Shown here: piece after piece, positions 35,022 through 46,670 of the stretch
Layout of the letters: the number at the start of each line of letters is the position of its first letter
How positions within the stretch are numbered: the first letter of the stretch is position 1
From: Orobanche coerulescens
Taxonomy: Eukaryota > Streptophyta > Magnoliopsida > Lamiales > Orobanchaceae
Assembly: GCA_033398695.1 (NCBI GenBank)
Contig: CM065814.1
Location: 81,920,358-81,984,357 of the forward strand
Direction of reading: 5' to 3'
Length of the DNA: 64,000 bases
The notes under the pieces: model-generated
Databases searched by the model: none
What the model was told of the DNA's origin: nothing
The model's input: the letters and a program-made list of their open reading frames with translations, nothing else
Program-made: the position numbers and the translations under genes

Positions 35022-36996
35022 TGTTAGGAGTATGACCTCGAATGCCACTCAGAGGATGTTGAGTGAGGGCATTGTACTGGTAATTATGTAAATCATTAAT
35101 ATAAGGCAATGGATGTTTCTTTATTTACTGGCAGCTACTGACATTCCTAACTCGTAAATATACATATAGAAACTAGTCCGTGTATTTGAGAGCAAAACAT
35201 TCCACTCCTTATTGGATAAGGGGGTCGGCACTGGAAAGGTTTATAGCTCAAATACTTAATCGTTCGCAAGTCGATGAAACTTGACTGGGCGTTAAGTTTA
35301 TGTGAAGACTTGTATGATGTAATCTTTGACATGGAGAGTGCCTGTAGAACACTAATGGTTAGTGGGAGCACACATTATAGGTATGCTAATTGGATTAGTA
35401 TACTCGAACCGACTCACCCTCGATTCGTCACACGGATTTCACTCCGGGACAGTCAATGACGTAATCGAAAGGTTGTGATACATATTCGTAAACCTTCGAC
35501 TTGAGGATTTAGTAGGGATGTGCTTGTGACGTTAAGATTTTCATTATAGTAGTTCTACCCTATAAACCGGGAGGTGGGGGTCGACCACGACGTGCATCTT
35601 AACGGGCAAGTAGCAGGTCCTACTGAATACCAAGATAGAATTCTTTCTCCTGTTAGTGAGCGGGTTATATGTCCTATGCGGTTATTGGCATATGAGATCA
35701 TAAGTCTTTGGCCAAAGCATTGGAGCTAGTTGTATTGGATACACGAGATCTCAATGATCTCGATTTGCTTTAACGCATGCATAGCGTCAAGTGCAGATGG
35801 GGTTTGACTGACCATGACCCTATAACTTGATCGGGACGTTTGAAAGAAGGGTTTATATGTATACTAGTATTCACGACAGAATGGTTCTTGAATGATCCCA
35901 ATCATTCGTTCTGAGTTGGAGTACAGTGTAGGCCGCTAGGCTGGCTAGGTGGTGCTACTACTCTTTGGTTCCTCCCATTGCTGACTGAGACCGACCTACC
36001 GAGTCGCGCAATAGGATTGATGACGGAATGTGTCAAGCTTATTATCTCATTATGAATATTAGATATTAGATATCTAATTTGGGACATTGGATGTCTAAAT
36101 TGATTTATTGCATAAATTGATATACGGCCTAATGGATTAAATAAATTACTGGGTGATTAATTTAATTTATGAATATAATTATTTCTTGGAGAAATTAATT
36201 ATGTTATTATGTATTTAATATGATTAATTAATTGTATTAATTAATCGATATAAATACATCGAAACGGAATCAGAGTTTATCTGTTTGGACTCTTGGGAGT
36301 CCAAAACGAACCGAACTCGTCGGATTCCTTATAGAGGCCGGCCCAACTTTTTGATCTCTTACCTTTAGTCTTAGTCTTGCTTTGGTGGGTGAAGACTAAT
36401 CACCTTAGAGATTTGATATCTCTTAAAATAAGGTATAGTTGATTTTGTGGGATTTGGAATAAGAATATAATGAAGACTATTCCTCACTCTAACATAATAC
36501 AATCAACCGTGAGTTTAGTTTTGAGAGAGAGAAAATAGTTTTCTCAATTGTCTTCATCTTGTTCTTCATCTTGTTCTTGAGTTTTCTTGGAGAAAATTCA
36601 AGATACATTGAGAGATATATATTATACACTTAGAGTGCAATAATAAAAGGCTTCATCACTTGATTCTATCCGTAACCTTAGAGGTTAATCGGGTATTGTC
36701 ATTCCGTTCGTTTATCCGGCGCGTGGCAAGTAGAGATGCGGTGCTATCGGCATTGGATCGTTCAAGTGCTTGGAGTGCTTCGGATCGTAGAGAATTCAAG
36801 TAAAGCTTGGGGAATAGCTCAAGAGAAGGATACCATTTAATCAACGGACTTCAAGGGTGAGTTTCTTACAACTCTTGTTTTTCGTTTATATATTCGTATA
36901 TACGTAGCTCGATCGATCCTCGTAGGGATTCGGATCGAATTAATTTTCGTTTTACCGCTTCCGCTGGGCTTTCGTTTTAGGCACCGAATCCCAACA
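35022..36996 (+). repeat. Copia-2 3' LTR
   Basis: It runs TGTTAGGAG to CGAATCCCAACA, followed by TSD ATATG. It is ~43 bases longer than the 5' LTR through small insertions, for example a repeated CTTGTTCTTCAT stretch near 36555. TATAAATA is at 36249-36256. Confidence 0.92.
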
Positions 36997-37001
36997 ATAT
37001 G

Positions 37002-37620
37002 AACCATTGACTCGGGACTTTTCTTTCCCTATCAGGCTAACGAAACTGCCAATGAATGTGCAATCACTAAAGTAAGTGTGAATGCTGAGGAAACTACACC
37101 GACGAATGTGTTGGTAGGTTTTGCCGATGCTGGGTGTCTTTTAGACCCATATAAAGATCGCTCCCATATTGGTTACGCTTTTACCATTGGGAACACCACG
37201 ATATATTGGATATCAACCAAGTAAACCCTTGTTGCTACCTCCTCGAATCACGCTGAGATTATCGCTCTACACGAGGCGGTATGTGCGTATATATGGTTGA
37301 CAACCATCGTCACACATATTCGAGGTAACAGTGAACTAAGTAATGTCACTGATGCGCCCACATGCATATACAGAGATAATGCCGCTTGCATCAAATAGAT
37401 GAAACTTGGGTATATCAAGGGGGATAATAGGAAGCATATCTCTCCAAAGTTTTTCTACAATCAGCAACAACAGGCCCTCCTAAACATCCAAGTTAATTAG
37501 TGAAATCTGAGGATAATGTGGCTGATTTATTCACTAAATCACTGCCCAAGGTCGTAATTGAAAAACATGTGAGAAACATCGGAATGCGTAGGATTTCCGA
37601 ACTCCCAAGATCGAAGTAAG
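37002..37620 (+). pseudogene. Copia-1 RNase H fragment
   Basis: It resumes Copia-1 directly after the Copia-2 TSD. In a mostly open frame with scattered stops it shows VGFADAGCLLDPYKDRSH (about 37110-37165), SNHAEIIALHEAV, and IYRDNAACIK. It ends with NVADLFTKSLPK (about 37515-37550) and NIGMRRISEL. This is the C-terminal end of a copia polyprotein. It complements the RT fragment ending at 27480, which supports the nesting order. Confidence 0.88.
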
Positions 37621-37833
37621 GATCGTGTGGGAGGGTGAGGTATAACGAATTTTACCCACCAATGTTGTACTCTTACATTTGACCAACGTTTATTTTGTCC
37701 CAATGGATTTTATTACTTGGCAAAGTTTTTAACGAGGCAACTGTCACATGCACTGTTTTTCAGATTTCTTGATTGACGAACTAATCAGGGGGAGATGTAG
37801 ACTTGAGGGGGAGTCTTACATCCACGTCACAAG
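37621..37833 (+). other. Copia-1 3' tail with polypurine-like tracts
   Basis: There is no coding sequence. AATCAGGGGGAGA near 37785-37796 is followed by TGTAGACTTGAGGGGGAG. This could be the Copia-1 polypurine tract and the beginning of its 3' LTR, cut after ~40 bases by the Copia-3 LTR at 37834. No second LTR copy is in view to confirm it. Confidence 0.45.
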
Positions 37834-38655
37834 TGTTGGGATTCTGGATACAAAACGAAAAACACAGCAGAATAATAAAAAGAATCCCAAACAAGGATCG
37901 ATCAAGTAACGTATATATGAAAAAGAAAAAGACGGAGATAAAAAGGATTAAGGTCCCATACCCTTGAAGCCTTTGATAATATCTTCGTAAGTTGATGTTG
38001 TTCACGAACCCGAGCACGAGCACAAATACCCTCATCCCAAACACCGAAATCACGATGTCTCTACTTCACACGCGTCGGAACTTGACCGAAAAAATCAACG
38101 AGGCTCTGTTCTCCAAGAACACAGCTAGGGAAAACTCATAGGAATATTTTCTCTCTATTTTTTTCTTACTTGTTTTACACCTCTAAGATGAAGAACACAA
38201 AAGAATTTTTTTTTCTCTCAACTCTCTTTTCTCCTCACGGCTGAAGTGCAGGAGTGTTGGTTGCCTAATGGTGTTAGAAATGTATGGTGATATATTTATA
38301 ACTCATCTCATGATTGAGTTGATTAAAATATCAATACATATCTCAACAACATGGCACCATGTGAGAAAAGAAGACTTCACCACATGCAAGGAAACAACAC
38401 CAACCAAGAGCACACATGGGGGGAGGGGCTTAAGGGAAATTTCCAAGAAACGGGCCGAGTCACTCGGCTCGTGTACAGGATGTTCGTCAAACGACTCCGT
38501 TAAATACACTCTTTTTTATCTTCAATATATTTATATAAATTAATTAATTCAATTAATTAATTATATCAAATACAATATATATTTCTCTATGAATATTATT
38601 TATGAATTAAATTAATTACCCGATAATTTAATTTCAATTCATAAGGCTGCTATAT
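37834..38655 (-). repeat. Copia-3 LTR (reverse), segment 1
   Basis: It begins TGTTGGGATTC, the reverse complement of the terminal GAATCCCAACA of the Copia-2 LTR. Further blocks match in order: GGATCGATC, GTCTCTACTT, and the AT-rich promoter side up to GAATTAAATTAATTACCC. The match is diverged, so it is a related family rather than the same one. It ends at the Tekay-C insertion (TSD TATAT, 38651-38655). Confidence 0.75.
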
Positions 38656-41127
38656 TGTAACAACCCCGATATATCAGGAATATTACAGCGCCATAAATCC
38701 TTTACATAAGAATTTACAAGGCTGAAGAAATGAAAAGACAATAACAGATACCAATATATGAAAGTAACTGAAATAAAATGCAACAGTTCTAGGCCAATAC
38801 TGAAAATACAAACGTCCAAATGAAGAATATTAATACATAACCAAATCCAACATCACAAACGACGACGTACTCGAGTACTCATTAAAACAAAACAAACATC
38901 ACACAATTAAACCAGGTCGGAACATCACTCTGCACCCTCGTCGCCATGCAGTTCCAGTGGTTGTTTTCCTGCTCTCCTGGATCTTGAACATAAACAAATG
39001 TTCACCCCCGAAGGGGTTAGCACAACGATGCTAGTACAAGTACCACAACATATTATTCAACGACTCACGAAGAACAATACTAACATAAATGACAAAATAC
39101 TAACGAGTCTATTCCTACGAGAAACTCATAAATATCATACACAAATGATAATCACAACATGACATCACAACATACACATGGTAATTCCGATGATCTAGCA
39201 TTCACTGCCTAGATCCCACGATGCTCCCGTCAGACCAACACGAGGTGGAAAAACCTGTCCGATGATCCAGCGCATGCTAGCATAGATCCCCTGATAATCC
39301 CGTCGGACCAACACGAGGTGGACATACAACAACGACATATATGCACGACAATATGCATAACATCAATACGTAAAAAAATTAAAGTACTTGCCTCGAATTG
39401 ATGACAAGAATAAAACTTCGATGAATATCAATACACTCGAAGGTCGCCTCTTCGATCAATCACATAGTAAGATTCGGACCTAAAACAGAAGAAATAATAT
39501 ATAGTTCATCTTACATCGAGTAATTAACGTACGAACATCTAGCAATCCAAACTACAGCCGAAAGTTCAACAAAATGTATCCTGCCTGATCTGCGTAATGT
39601 ACGTTACGTACCCAACGTAGCGTACGTTAAGCCTTCACGTTAGCATACATAAGCTACGAAGTCTAGCATACGTAAGCTACATAATGTACTTTTTTTTTTT
39701 GTAAAAAAAAGCTACGAAGTCTAGCATACGCTAATCATGCATTTGACAGTTTCTTCTCTGATCAGACGACTGCCTTGCCTGATGGTATAACGTACGTAAC
39801 GCTCAGTGTTTAACGTACGTTATCCTCATACATACTATACTCATGCCAACTTGAATGATCTTACGGTTTAAGACATCTTCAAATTCAAGGATAAATATAA
39901 TATCACAATGTTATACTCAATCCTGATTACAACTTCTCTTTCGTAGTTCGGTTAATCTGAGGTTGATACACTTGTTACCAATATCATCAATACTTTCAAA
40001 CTTCATCATGAAGATTATTTAACCAATCCAACTTATACGAAATGATACAGCCTTCGATGATCCTTTTCTTAAGTCCGTTTAGCAAAAAGTGATATCAATA
40101 CCAAGTCTACGATCATTATAGCAACACCATTCAATACGGATTATCCGCCTTAGAACACTACTCTTATTGTTTGCCATAACAAGATTCCAAATATAATGTT
40201 CTCAACAAAGGTAACTTAAGCATAATCATCTCAACTTCCTAAACATGATGTTGGTTGAATAAATCATCTCTGGAACTTAATATTTAGCATGATCATAACA
40301 TCCTTAAGAACATTAATCCAAGGTTGGAGATAGCATAACATACCTTAATATGAATAAAATGCTAAGACAATAGGTAGAATCCAAATCTGATTCCTTGTGA
40401 GCCAATCCAAGATGTTTCTCAACTTCAATGATCAAGTATAAGTGATATCCAATCTTCAATGATCAAGTAGAGATGGTCTATGGGTGTTTTAGGTGGTTGG
40501 AAACTCTCTGGAGATGGAGTAAGTTGAAGGCCAAGTGAAAGAAATGAACTTAAGTGAAATGGTGTGTTGTCCCTTTTATAATTTTTCTGACTTTACGTAT
40601 GTTAGCCTTCATGCATAATGTATGTAATCCTCTTAGCGTACGCTATATTTTATCCTTAGCATAAGTTAACGTTCAATAATAGCTTTCTATCCCGTTCCTG
40701 TACACTCTTACGTACTCCACCTCATTCAAGTTATGTACATAATCGATTAGAATTAGCCTACGCTATACACATCACTTAGCGTACGCTAACACCCGTTGAC
40801 CCCAAAACTGTCCAGGTTCATCCGCGGGAATCTTATCCGGACTCATCGACCAGCTGGCTCATGTGCCAGCCGCCTTGCTCTATTTGGCTACCTAACGTAC
40901 ACTACGCTTCATTCATAGCGTACGCTAACTTTGGCATATAACGTACATTAAGCTCTCTTCTTAGCATACGTTATCACGTAATTGCATGTGAAAATTTACA
41001 TATTGATATTATCATGCACATGGATATGAATATGAGAAAGGTCATACTTCGATTATTGATATCGCAAATTCGAATAATACATGCTTCAGTACAGATGAAA
41101 TACTCAACAATTTATTCGGATATTACA
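38656..41127 (-). repeat. Tekay-C left LTR (3' LTR)
   Basis: It runs TGTAACAACCCC to GGATATTACA. A two-copy ~80-bp repeat is at about 39178-39325. Two clusters of AACGTACGTT/AGCGTACGCT motifs are seen: 39590-39830 and 40594-40974. The TATA-like TTATAAAAG (minus strand, about 40573-40581) adjoins the second. Confidence 0.9.
40573..40974 (-). promoter_or_regulatory. Tekay-C left LTR: TATA box and AACGTACGTT array
   Basis: About ten motif copies (for example TTAGCGTACGCTAA near 40778, TAGCGTACGCTAA near 40917) lie upstream of TTATAAAAG on the minus strand. The right LTR keeps the same order (52444-52779), as does Tekay-D (59281-59655). Confidence 0.6.
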
Positions 41128-41162
41128 TACTCTCCTTCTAAAAAGGAGTTTCGTCCCAAAAC

Positions 41163-42667
41163 TCAAGACGAAAATAACTCTGGGTATCTGGATATCATGC
41201 TATCCTCCGTCTCGCAAGTGTCTTCTTCCACTCCATGGCGCGACCACTGAACCTTAACCGAATTGATCGGTTTATTTCTCAATTGTTTAACTCGAATTTC
41301 GAGTATCTTGATTGGTCTCTCTTCAAACATACCATACTTAGCGACTTCAGTCTTGCCGAAATCAATGACATGACTGGGATCTGGTATGTATTTCTGTAAC
41401 TGAGACACGAGGAACACATTATGAACGTGACTCAGCGATGGTGGTAATGCCAAACTGTACGCAAATTCTCCAACTCTTTCAAGAATCTCGAACGGTCCAA
41501 TGTATCTCGGACTCAGCTTCCCCTTATTTCCAAAACGAAAAATTCCCCAAGTAGGAGAAACCCTTAAAAGCACGTGATCTCCAATACTGAACTCTAATGG
41601 GCGACGGCGCACGGCTGCATAAGATTTCTATCGACTCTGGGCGGTCAACAGTCTTTCACGAATCAAGGCTATCTTCTCTCGTATCTGTACGATCAATTTC
41701 AGTTCCGTCCCTATCAAGTCTGATGAGTCATCCCAACATAGGGGCGATCTGCATCTACTCCCGTATAATGCCTCAAATTGTGCCATCTTAATGGAAGCAT
41801 GCTAACTATTGTTGCAGGTGAATTCAATAAACGGTAGATGAACTTCCCAATCAGTCGACCAATCTAAGGCACAAGCTCTCAACATATCTTCCACTCTTTG
41901 AATAGTCCTCTCGGACTGTCCGTCTGTCTTCGGATGATAAGCTGTGCTGAAGTTCAATTCAGTTCCCAAGGCCTTATGCACTGGTTTCCAAAATTGTGAC
42001 ACGAAACGACCATCTCGATCAGAAATAATGGTCTTCGGCGTACCATGCAATCAGACTATCTCTGCAATAAACACTCGTGCCAACTTCTCTGGTTCCCAAG
42101 TGTCATTAATGCCCAGAAAATTAGACGTTTTGGTTAGACGGTCAACTATCACCCAAATCATGTTCATTCCTGTTCTGGACCTCGGCATATTAGTGATAAA
42201 GTCCATCGATATGTCCCCCACTTCCATTCAGGAATCGGGAGCAGCTACAGCATTCCGGCAGGTCATTGATGCTCGATCTTAACGTGCTGACAAATCAAAC
42301 ATTTTGAGACGTAATCTGCTACGTCTTTTTTCATGTTGCCCCACCAGAAATTCTGCTTCAGATCCTTATACATCTTACTGGTGCCTGGGTGGATAGAATA
42401 GGGCGTGCTATGAGCTTCCATCATGATTGTCTGCTTCAACACATCGACATCAGGAACACAAAGTCGGCTCTGGAATATCAAAACTCCATCATCATGAATT
42501 ACAAATCCTAGGGCTTTTCCCTTGCTCACTTCATCGCGTAACCGAATCATCAGAGGATCAGCTAATTGCTTAGATTTGATTTCTTTAGTTAATGATGAAG
42601 TTAATTCCATCACACACATTTGTCCTTGGATTCTTTGCAACCATACTTCAATTCCCTCACGAATCAA
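41163..42667 (-). pseudogene. Tekay-C integrase and chromodomain
   Basis: The fragments are zinc region plus core start (42667-42263), core (42050-41802) and C-terminal domain with chromodomain (41612-41163). The zinc region has [10 protein letters not shown] and CLICQ. The core has the Asp motif IISDRDGRFVS and GQSERTIQ with the catalytic Glu kept. The C-terminal part has SPRYIGPFEI, HNVFLVSQL, and a chromodomain ending YPELF, in which EEATWE reads EEDTCE: the conserved Trp is Cys. Stops separate all three. Confidence 0.88.
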
Positions 42668-42700
42668 TTCCCATTGAATGCTGGTCTGGGAGGTGAGAGT

Positions 42701-43943
42701 CTACAACATTCGAATAGAAACAAGCTTTCGGCTTAGTGCATCGGCCACCACATTTGCTTTACCTGGATGATAAAGAATTTCCAAGTCATAGTCCTTAATC
42801 AATTCCAGCCATCTTCTTTGCCGCATGTTCAACTCTTTCTGACTGAAGATGTATTTGAGACTCTTATGATCCGTGAAGATCTGACAGTGAGTCTCGTATA
42901 AATAATGTCTCCAAAATTTGAAGGTGAAAACCACAGCTGCCAGCTCCAAATCATGTGTTGGATAATTTACTTCATAGGGCTTCAACTGTCGTGATGCGTA
43001 GGCGATCACCTTCTCATTCTGCATCGATACACACCCGAGACCTTGGTTTGAAGCATCACTGTAAACTATGAATCCTCCAGTTCCCTGTGGTAGTGCTAAA
43101 ATTGGTGCCGTTGTCAATCTGTTCTTCAATTCATCAAAACTGGTTTGGCACATCTCGCTCCACTCAAACTTTTGGGTCTTCTGTAGTAATCGAGTAAGTG
43201 GGCGGGAAATTTTGGAAAACCCTTCCACGAACCGACGATAATACCCAGCAAGTCCTAAGAAACTCCTGACTTCTTTCACATTCTTAGGAGACTTCCAATC
43301 CATAACTGCTTCGATTTTCTAGGGATCTACTCAGAATCCTTCTGCTGATACCACATGACCGAGGAACATTACTTCCTTTAAACAGAATTCACACTTAGAA
43401 AGTTTGGCATACAATTGTTCGCTTCTCAAGAGGTCCAAAACGATCCGTAAGTGCTGCGCATGCTCTTCCGGGCTCTTAGAATAAACCATAATGTCATCAA
43501 TAAACACAACCACGAACTTGTCCAAATACTCTATGAACAGTCGATTCATCAATTGCATAAACACGGTAGGTGCATTAGTGAGACCAAACGGCCTCAGTAC
43601 AAACTCATAATGTCCGTTGTGAGTTCTAAATGCTCACTTCGGAACATCAGATTCCCTAATTCTCAACTGATGATATCCTGATCTCAGATCGATCTTAGAA
43701 ACTATTGTTGCTCCTTGCAACTGGTCAAACAAATCATCAATCCATGGTAACGAATACTTATTTTTGATCATCATCTTGTGCAGTTCTCGATAGTCAATAC
43801 ACAATCGAAGCGATCCATCTTTCTTCCGCACAAAAAGAACTGGTGCACCCCAGGGCGAAATGCTTGGCTGAATATAGCCTTTGTCCAGTAACTCTTTCAG
43901 TTGCTTCTTCAATTCGTACATCTCAGTAGGTGCCATACGATAT
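42701..43943 (-). pseudogene. Tekay-C reverse transcriptase and RNase H
   Basis: The RT N-terminal part (43936-43634) has [17 protein letters not shown] and CIDYREL. The palm motif [11 protein letters not shown] is in 43564-43331 and keeps both Asp residues. The connection and RNase H (43303-42701) have [35 protein letters not shown] and [10 protein letters not shown]. Stops at about 43630 and 43325 divide the frames. The N-terminal end is cut by CACTA-1 at codons corresponding to the PYRM motif that opens the RT in Tekay-D. Confidence 0.9.
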
Positions 43944-43946
43944 GGC

Positions 43947-44140
43947 CACTACGCCATAAGTGCTCATAGGCAATGCTTTTAGCTAGTGTTGCCATCAAAG
44001 CGTTTCAATAGATTGCTGATTTTTGATCTTTTGAAGCACTACTGAAATAGTGTTGCACTAGATATACATTTGATGTTGCAAGATAAAAATGGTGTTGCGC
44101 GACGTGCAACACCTGTGATGATGTTGCATTATATCTAATT
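43947..44140. repeat. CACTA-1 left TIR and subterminal TGTTGC repeats
   Basis: After the terminal inverted repeat, TGTTGC or GTGTTGC occurs repeatedly up to ~44130, and GTGCAACACC gives an inverted copy. The matching right region lies at 48230-48456 with GGCAACACC, GGTGTTGCC and similar copies. Confidence 0.75.
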
Positions 44141-44898
44141 TTTTAATAATTTTTTCAAGTCATTATCAAAAACAAACACAATGAAATGAAATTTAAATTT
44201 TGATAATTTTTTACTTCTAAAGTTTGATATATAACATATGATAAATTTTATTTAAATTATTTATATTTAATTTAAATACTTATCATATTTTATAATTTTA
44301 TAATTAAAAATTATAAACATTTTTTTATAATTATTAAAGTTTAATATATAATATAATATAATATAACTTATATATATTTAAATTATTTAATATAAATACA
44401 CATTATAAATTTTTATATTAAAATTTCAAAATTTTAAATTATAAAAAATAATACAATTCTTTTTAAAAAAAATGAAATGTATGAGGGTGAAAAATTATGT
44501 AGTAGATCGAGTCAATTAGGCTTGACTATTTTCTCCCAAAATGAAATTAGGCTTCACTTTGCATTTCCCCCTTTTAAAATCATATTTTTGAATTTTATAA
44601 TTTAAAAACGTGATCGGGTAGGGTAGTATCCGTACCCGGTAAATTCTGAGAGTGTACGGGTAGGATATGGTTTTAACAATTTATCTGTATACCCGACTCG
44701 ATACCCAACCCGATTACCCAATTATAGTTATACTACATATATAATATATATATAATTATATATACTGATACATAATATATATCTACCTATAGTTGTAGGG
44801 TTTCTTAATCACTCTTCTAATATCCTAGCCGACACTCCCTCCCTTCAACTTGTAAATTCAAAGTTGAAGAGATTGTTAGGAGTTAGAGAGGGACATCA

Positions 44899-46670
44899 AT
44901 GGCGGACTTTAAGACTTCAACGCACAGAGCAAAGTGGATATTCACTCCTCAGGATCTTGTAATGACTTCAAAACCCTTTTTTTGCTCTTTGTCACTCATT
45001 GGGGGGTAATCCTGAATAGATTCTCAATTTATTTATTTTTTTTGCAGAAGGAGAAGTACAAGGATGCTAATAAACGAGCTAAGCAAGCTCTTGAGAAGGT
45101 ATGCATTTCTACTTTTGTGGTTATATATATATATATGTATACATAATATATCCATCTCCTTTCACTGTAATTACATTGTGATACAAAAAAAAGTTGGGTA
45201 AAAAAATCAATAGAATTGGGAGAATTGAAAATTAATTTGAATTCTTGTGTTGGGAAACTTTCAATAGTTTAAAAAAGTAGAACTCCATATGCAGGTGAGC
45301 GTTTTTGCTCTTGAGTGGAGACTCCATGTGTACTGTGCAGAGAGTTTTGCTCTTTATAAGTGTTTTTTTCCATTAAAAAAAGAAAAGAAATTATTAATGC
45401 CTTGGCTTTTAGGATTAGAATTTGAATGGCTCTTCAGCAATGTGGATGTGATTACTAGAATATGACTATGCTGGCATTCTCTTTATCCAATTTTTTTTTT
45501 TTCGTTTCTCGACTTTATTTGAAGTTGTTTATTGTTCACAAACTTATCAAATACTCCTACTGTAGCATTTTATATATCACTATGACATTCTAAATGACGC
45601 TAAGACTGTAATATGTCGTGAAAGTATGGAGCGACGAGGATGGAAATAGATATTGGTGGATCCTGCACTTTATGTTGAACCACAACGTGATGCAAAAAAT
45701 AGTTGTAAGCTCTCAGTCATCTTTATGCCCAACATCGTATATCTTCATTGTTGATTAAGAGAAATTAATCATTGTTCATTGTAAGCTGTTTTTTTTCTTT
45801 TGTTCTTCTTTTTAATAGCTGACAAGCATTCGCGACAAAAAACACTCAAGACAGAAGAAGAACAACTTTTTCGGGCTTTCTATGAGTTTAAAATCCAAGA
45901 TCTTTGCGATGCATTCAGATTTTCTCGTAAAATTCAAGTAATTATCTTTTTCTTGAGACAAAATTATAAACTCTAAACATAGATATGATTCCTATTGAAA
46001 CTTACATTTTCTTTGATGTGCAGGCAACTGCTCTTATTTATTTTAAAAGGTTTTATTTGTAATGGTCTGTGATGGGACATCATCCAAAGAATATTATGTA
46101 TGGCTCTTTCTTGATTACCACTTTTGTTTCTGAGATTGGTTTTTAACTTTATATGGTAGTTAAAACAAGAATTACCAGAAAAAATCAGATAGCAGAATCG
46201 GGCTTTGCCGTATTTCTCCATCCGCCCAAATGATAATTGCCATTATGGTTTTTACGTGTGTCGTTTGCTTGCAGGTTAACGTGCATATATGCTGCTTGTA
46301 AGGCAGAGCAGAACTATGTATCGGCAAAGGAGCTTGGGAAAGGGATCGAATAGGATCATCAGATGATCCTTAATAATGAAATGCTGGTTCTTCAGGCATG
46401 GATATTACTTTCGGTTATTTTTCAACATGGTGGTTTTATTTGATTCTTTACTCGTTCTCTTCCATTGCGATTGGATAAGTGATTGTACAATGAGTTATTG
46501 CAACTTCTTACATTTCTTTCCTCTTTAGGGACCCAATAGATTATCTTTTTTGGGATTTGTCGGTATCTTTTTGTTTAGCCAGCTAATTCTCTCTTAACTA
46601 AAATGGTAGTTGAACTGTAAACGGAACTTAGGCTGAGTCGTTAGATTTAGATCTCAAGCTGTATGTAGCA
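44899..46670 (+). pseudogene. CYCH: Captured cyclin H gene fragment (exons 1 to about 7)
   Basis: Cyclin H partners CDK7-type kinase in the CAK/TFIIH complex. This copy is a fragment inside CACTA-1. Exon 1 (44899-44958) starts MADFKTSTHRAKWIFTPQDL and ends at a GT donor. Exon 2 (45048-45098) reads EKYKDANKRAKQALEK. Exon 3 (45625-45704, RMEIDIGGS) has one extra base. Exon 4 (45819-45937) has [20 protein letters not shown], starting the cyclin box. Exon 5 (46024-46097, ALIYFKRFYL then stop, WSVMGHHPKNIM) and exon 6 (46275-46395, [20 protein letters not shown]) each have one in-frame stop. A short exon 7 (from about 46638, SLDLDLKLYV) is weaker. Introns keep GT-AG ends, except a GC donor after exon 6. 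The capture was therefore from genomic DNA, not mRNA. The C-terminal half is missing. Confidence 0.9.

Larger units (their letters stand above)
27486..36996 (+). mobile_element. Copia-2: full-length Ty1/copia retrotransposon
   Basis: The element is 9.5 kb, with LTRs at 27486-29417 and 35022-36996, primer site 29419-29430, gag, protease remnant, integrase, RT, RNase H and a polypurine tract at 35011-35020. A perfect TSD ATATG (27481-27485, 36997-37001) lies within the RT/RNase H part of Copia-1. The domain order protease, integrase, RT, RNase H is the copia order. The first ~130 bases of the LTRs differ at about eight positions. It is disabled by stops, frameshifts and a changed integrase residue. 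Its LTRs lack the AGCGTGCGCT motif array. Confidence 0.93.

Noticed and set aside
38268..38543. Plus-strand frame of 91 residues in the Copia-3 LTR
   Set aside because: It overlaps an opposite frame, has no domain, and lies in LTR sequence.
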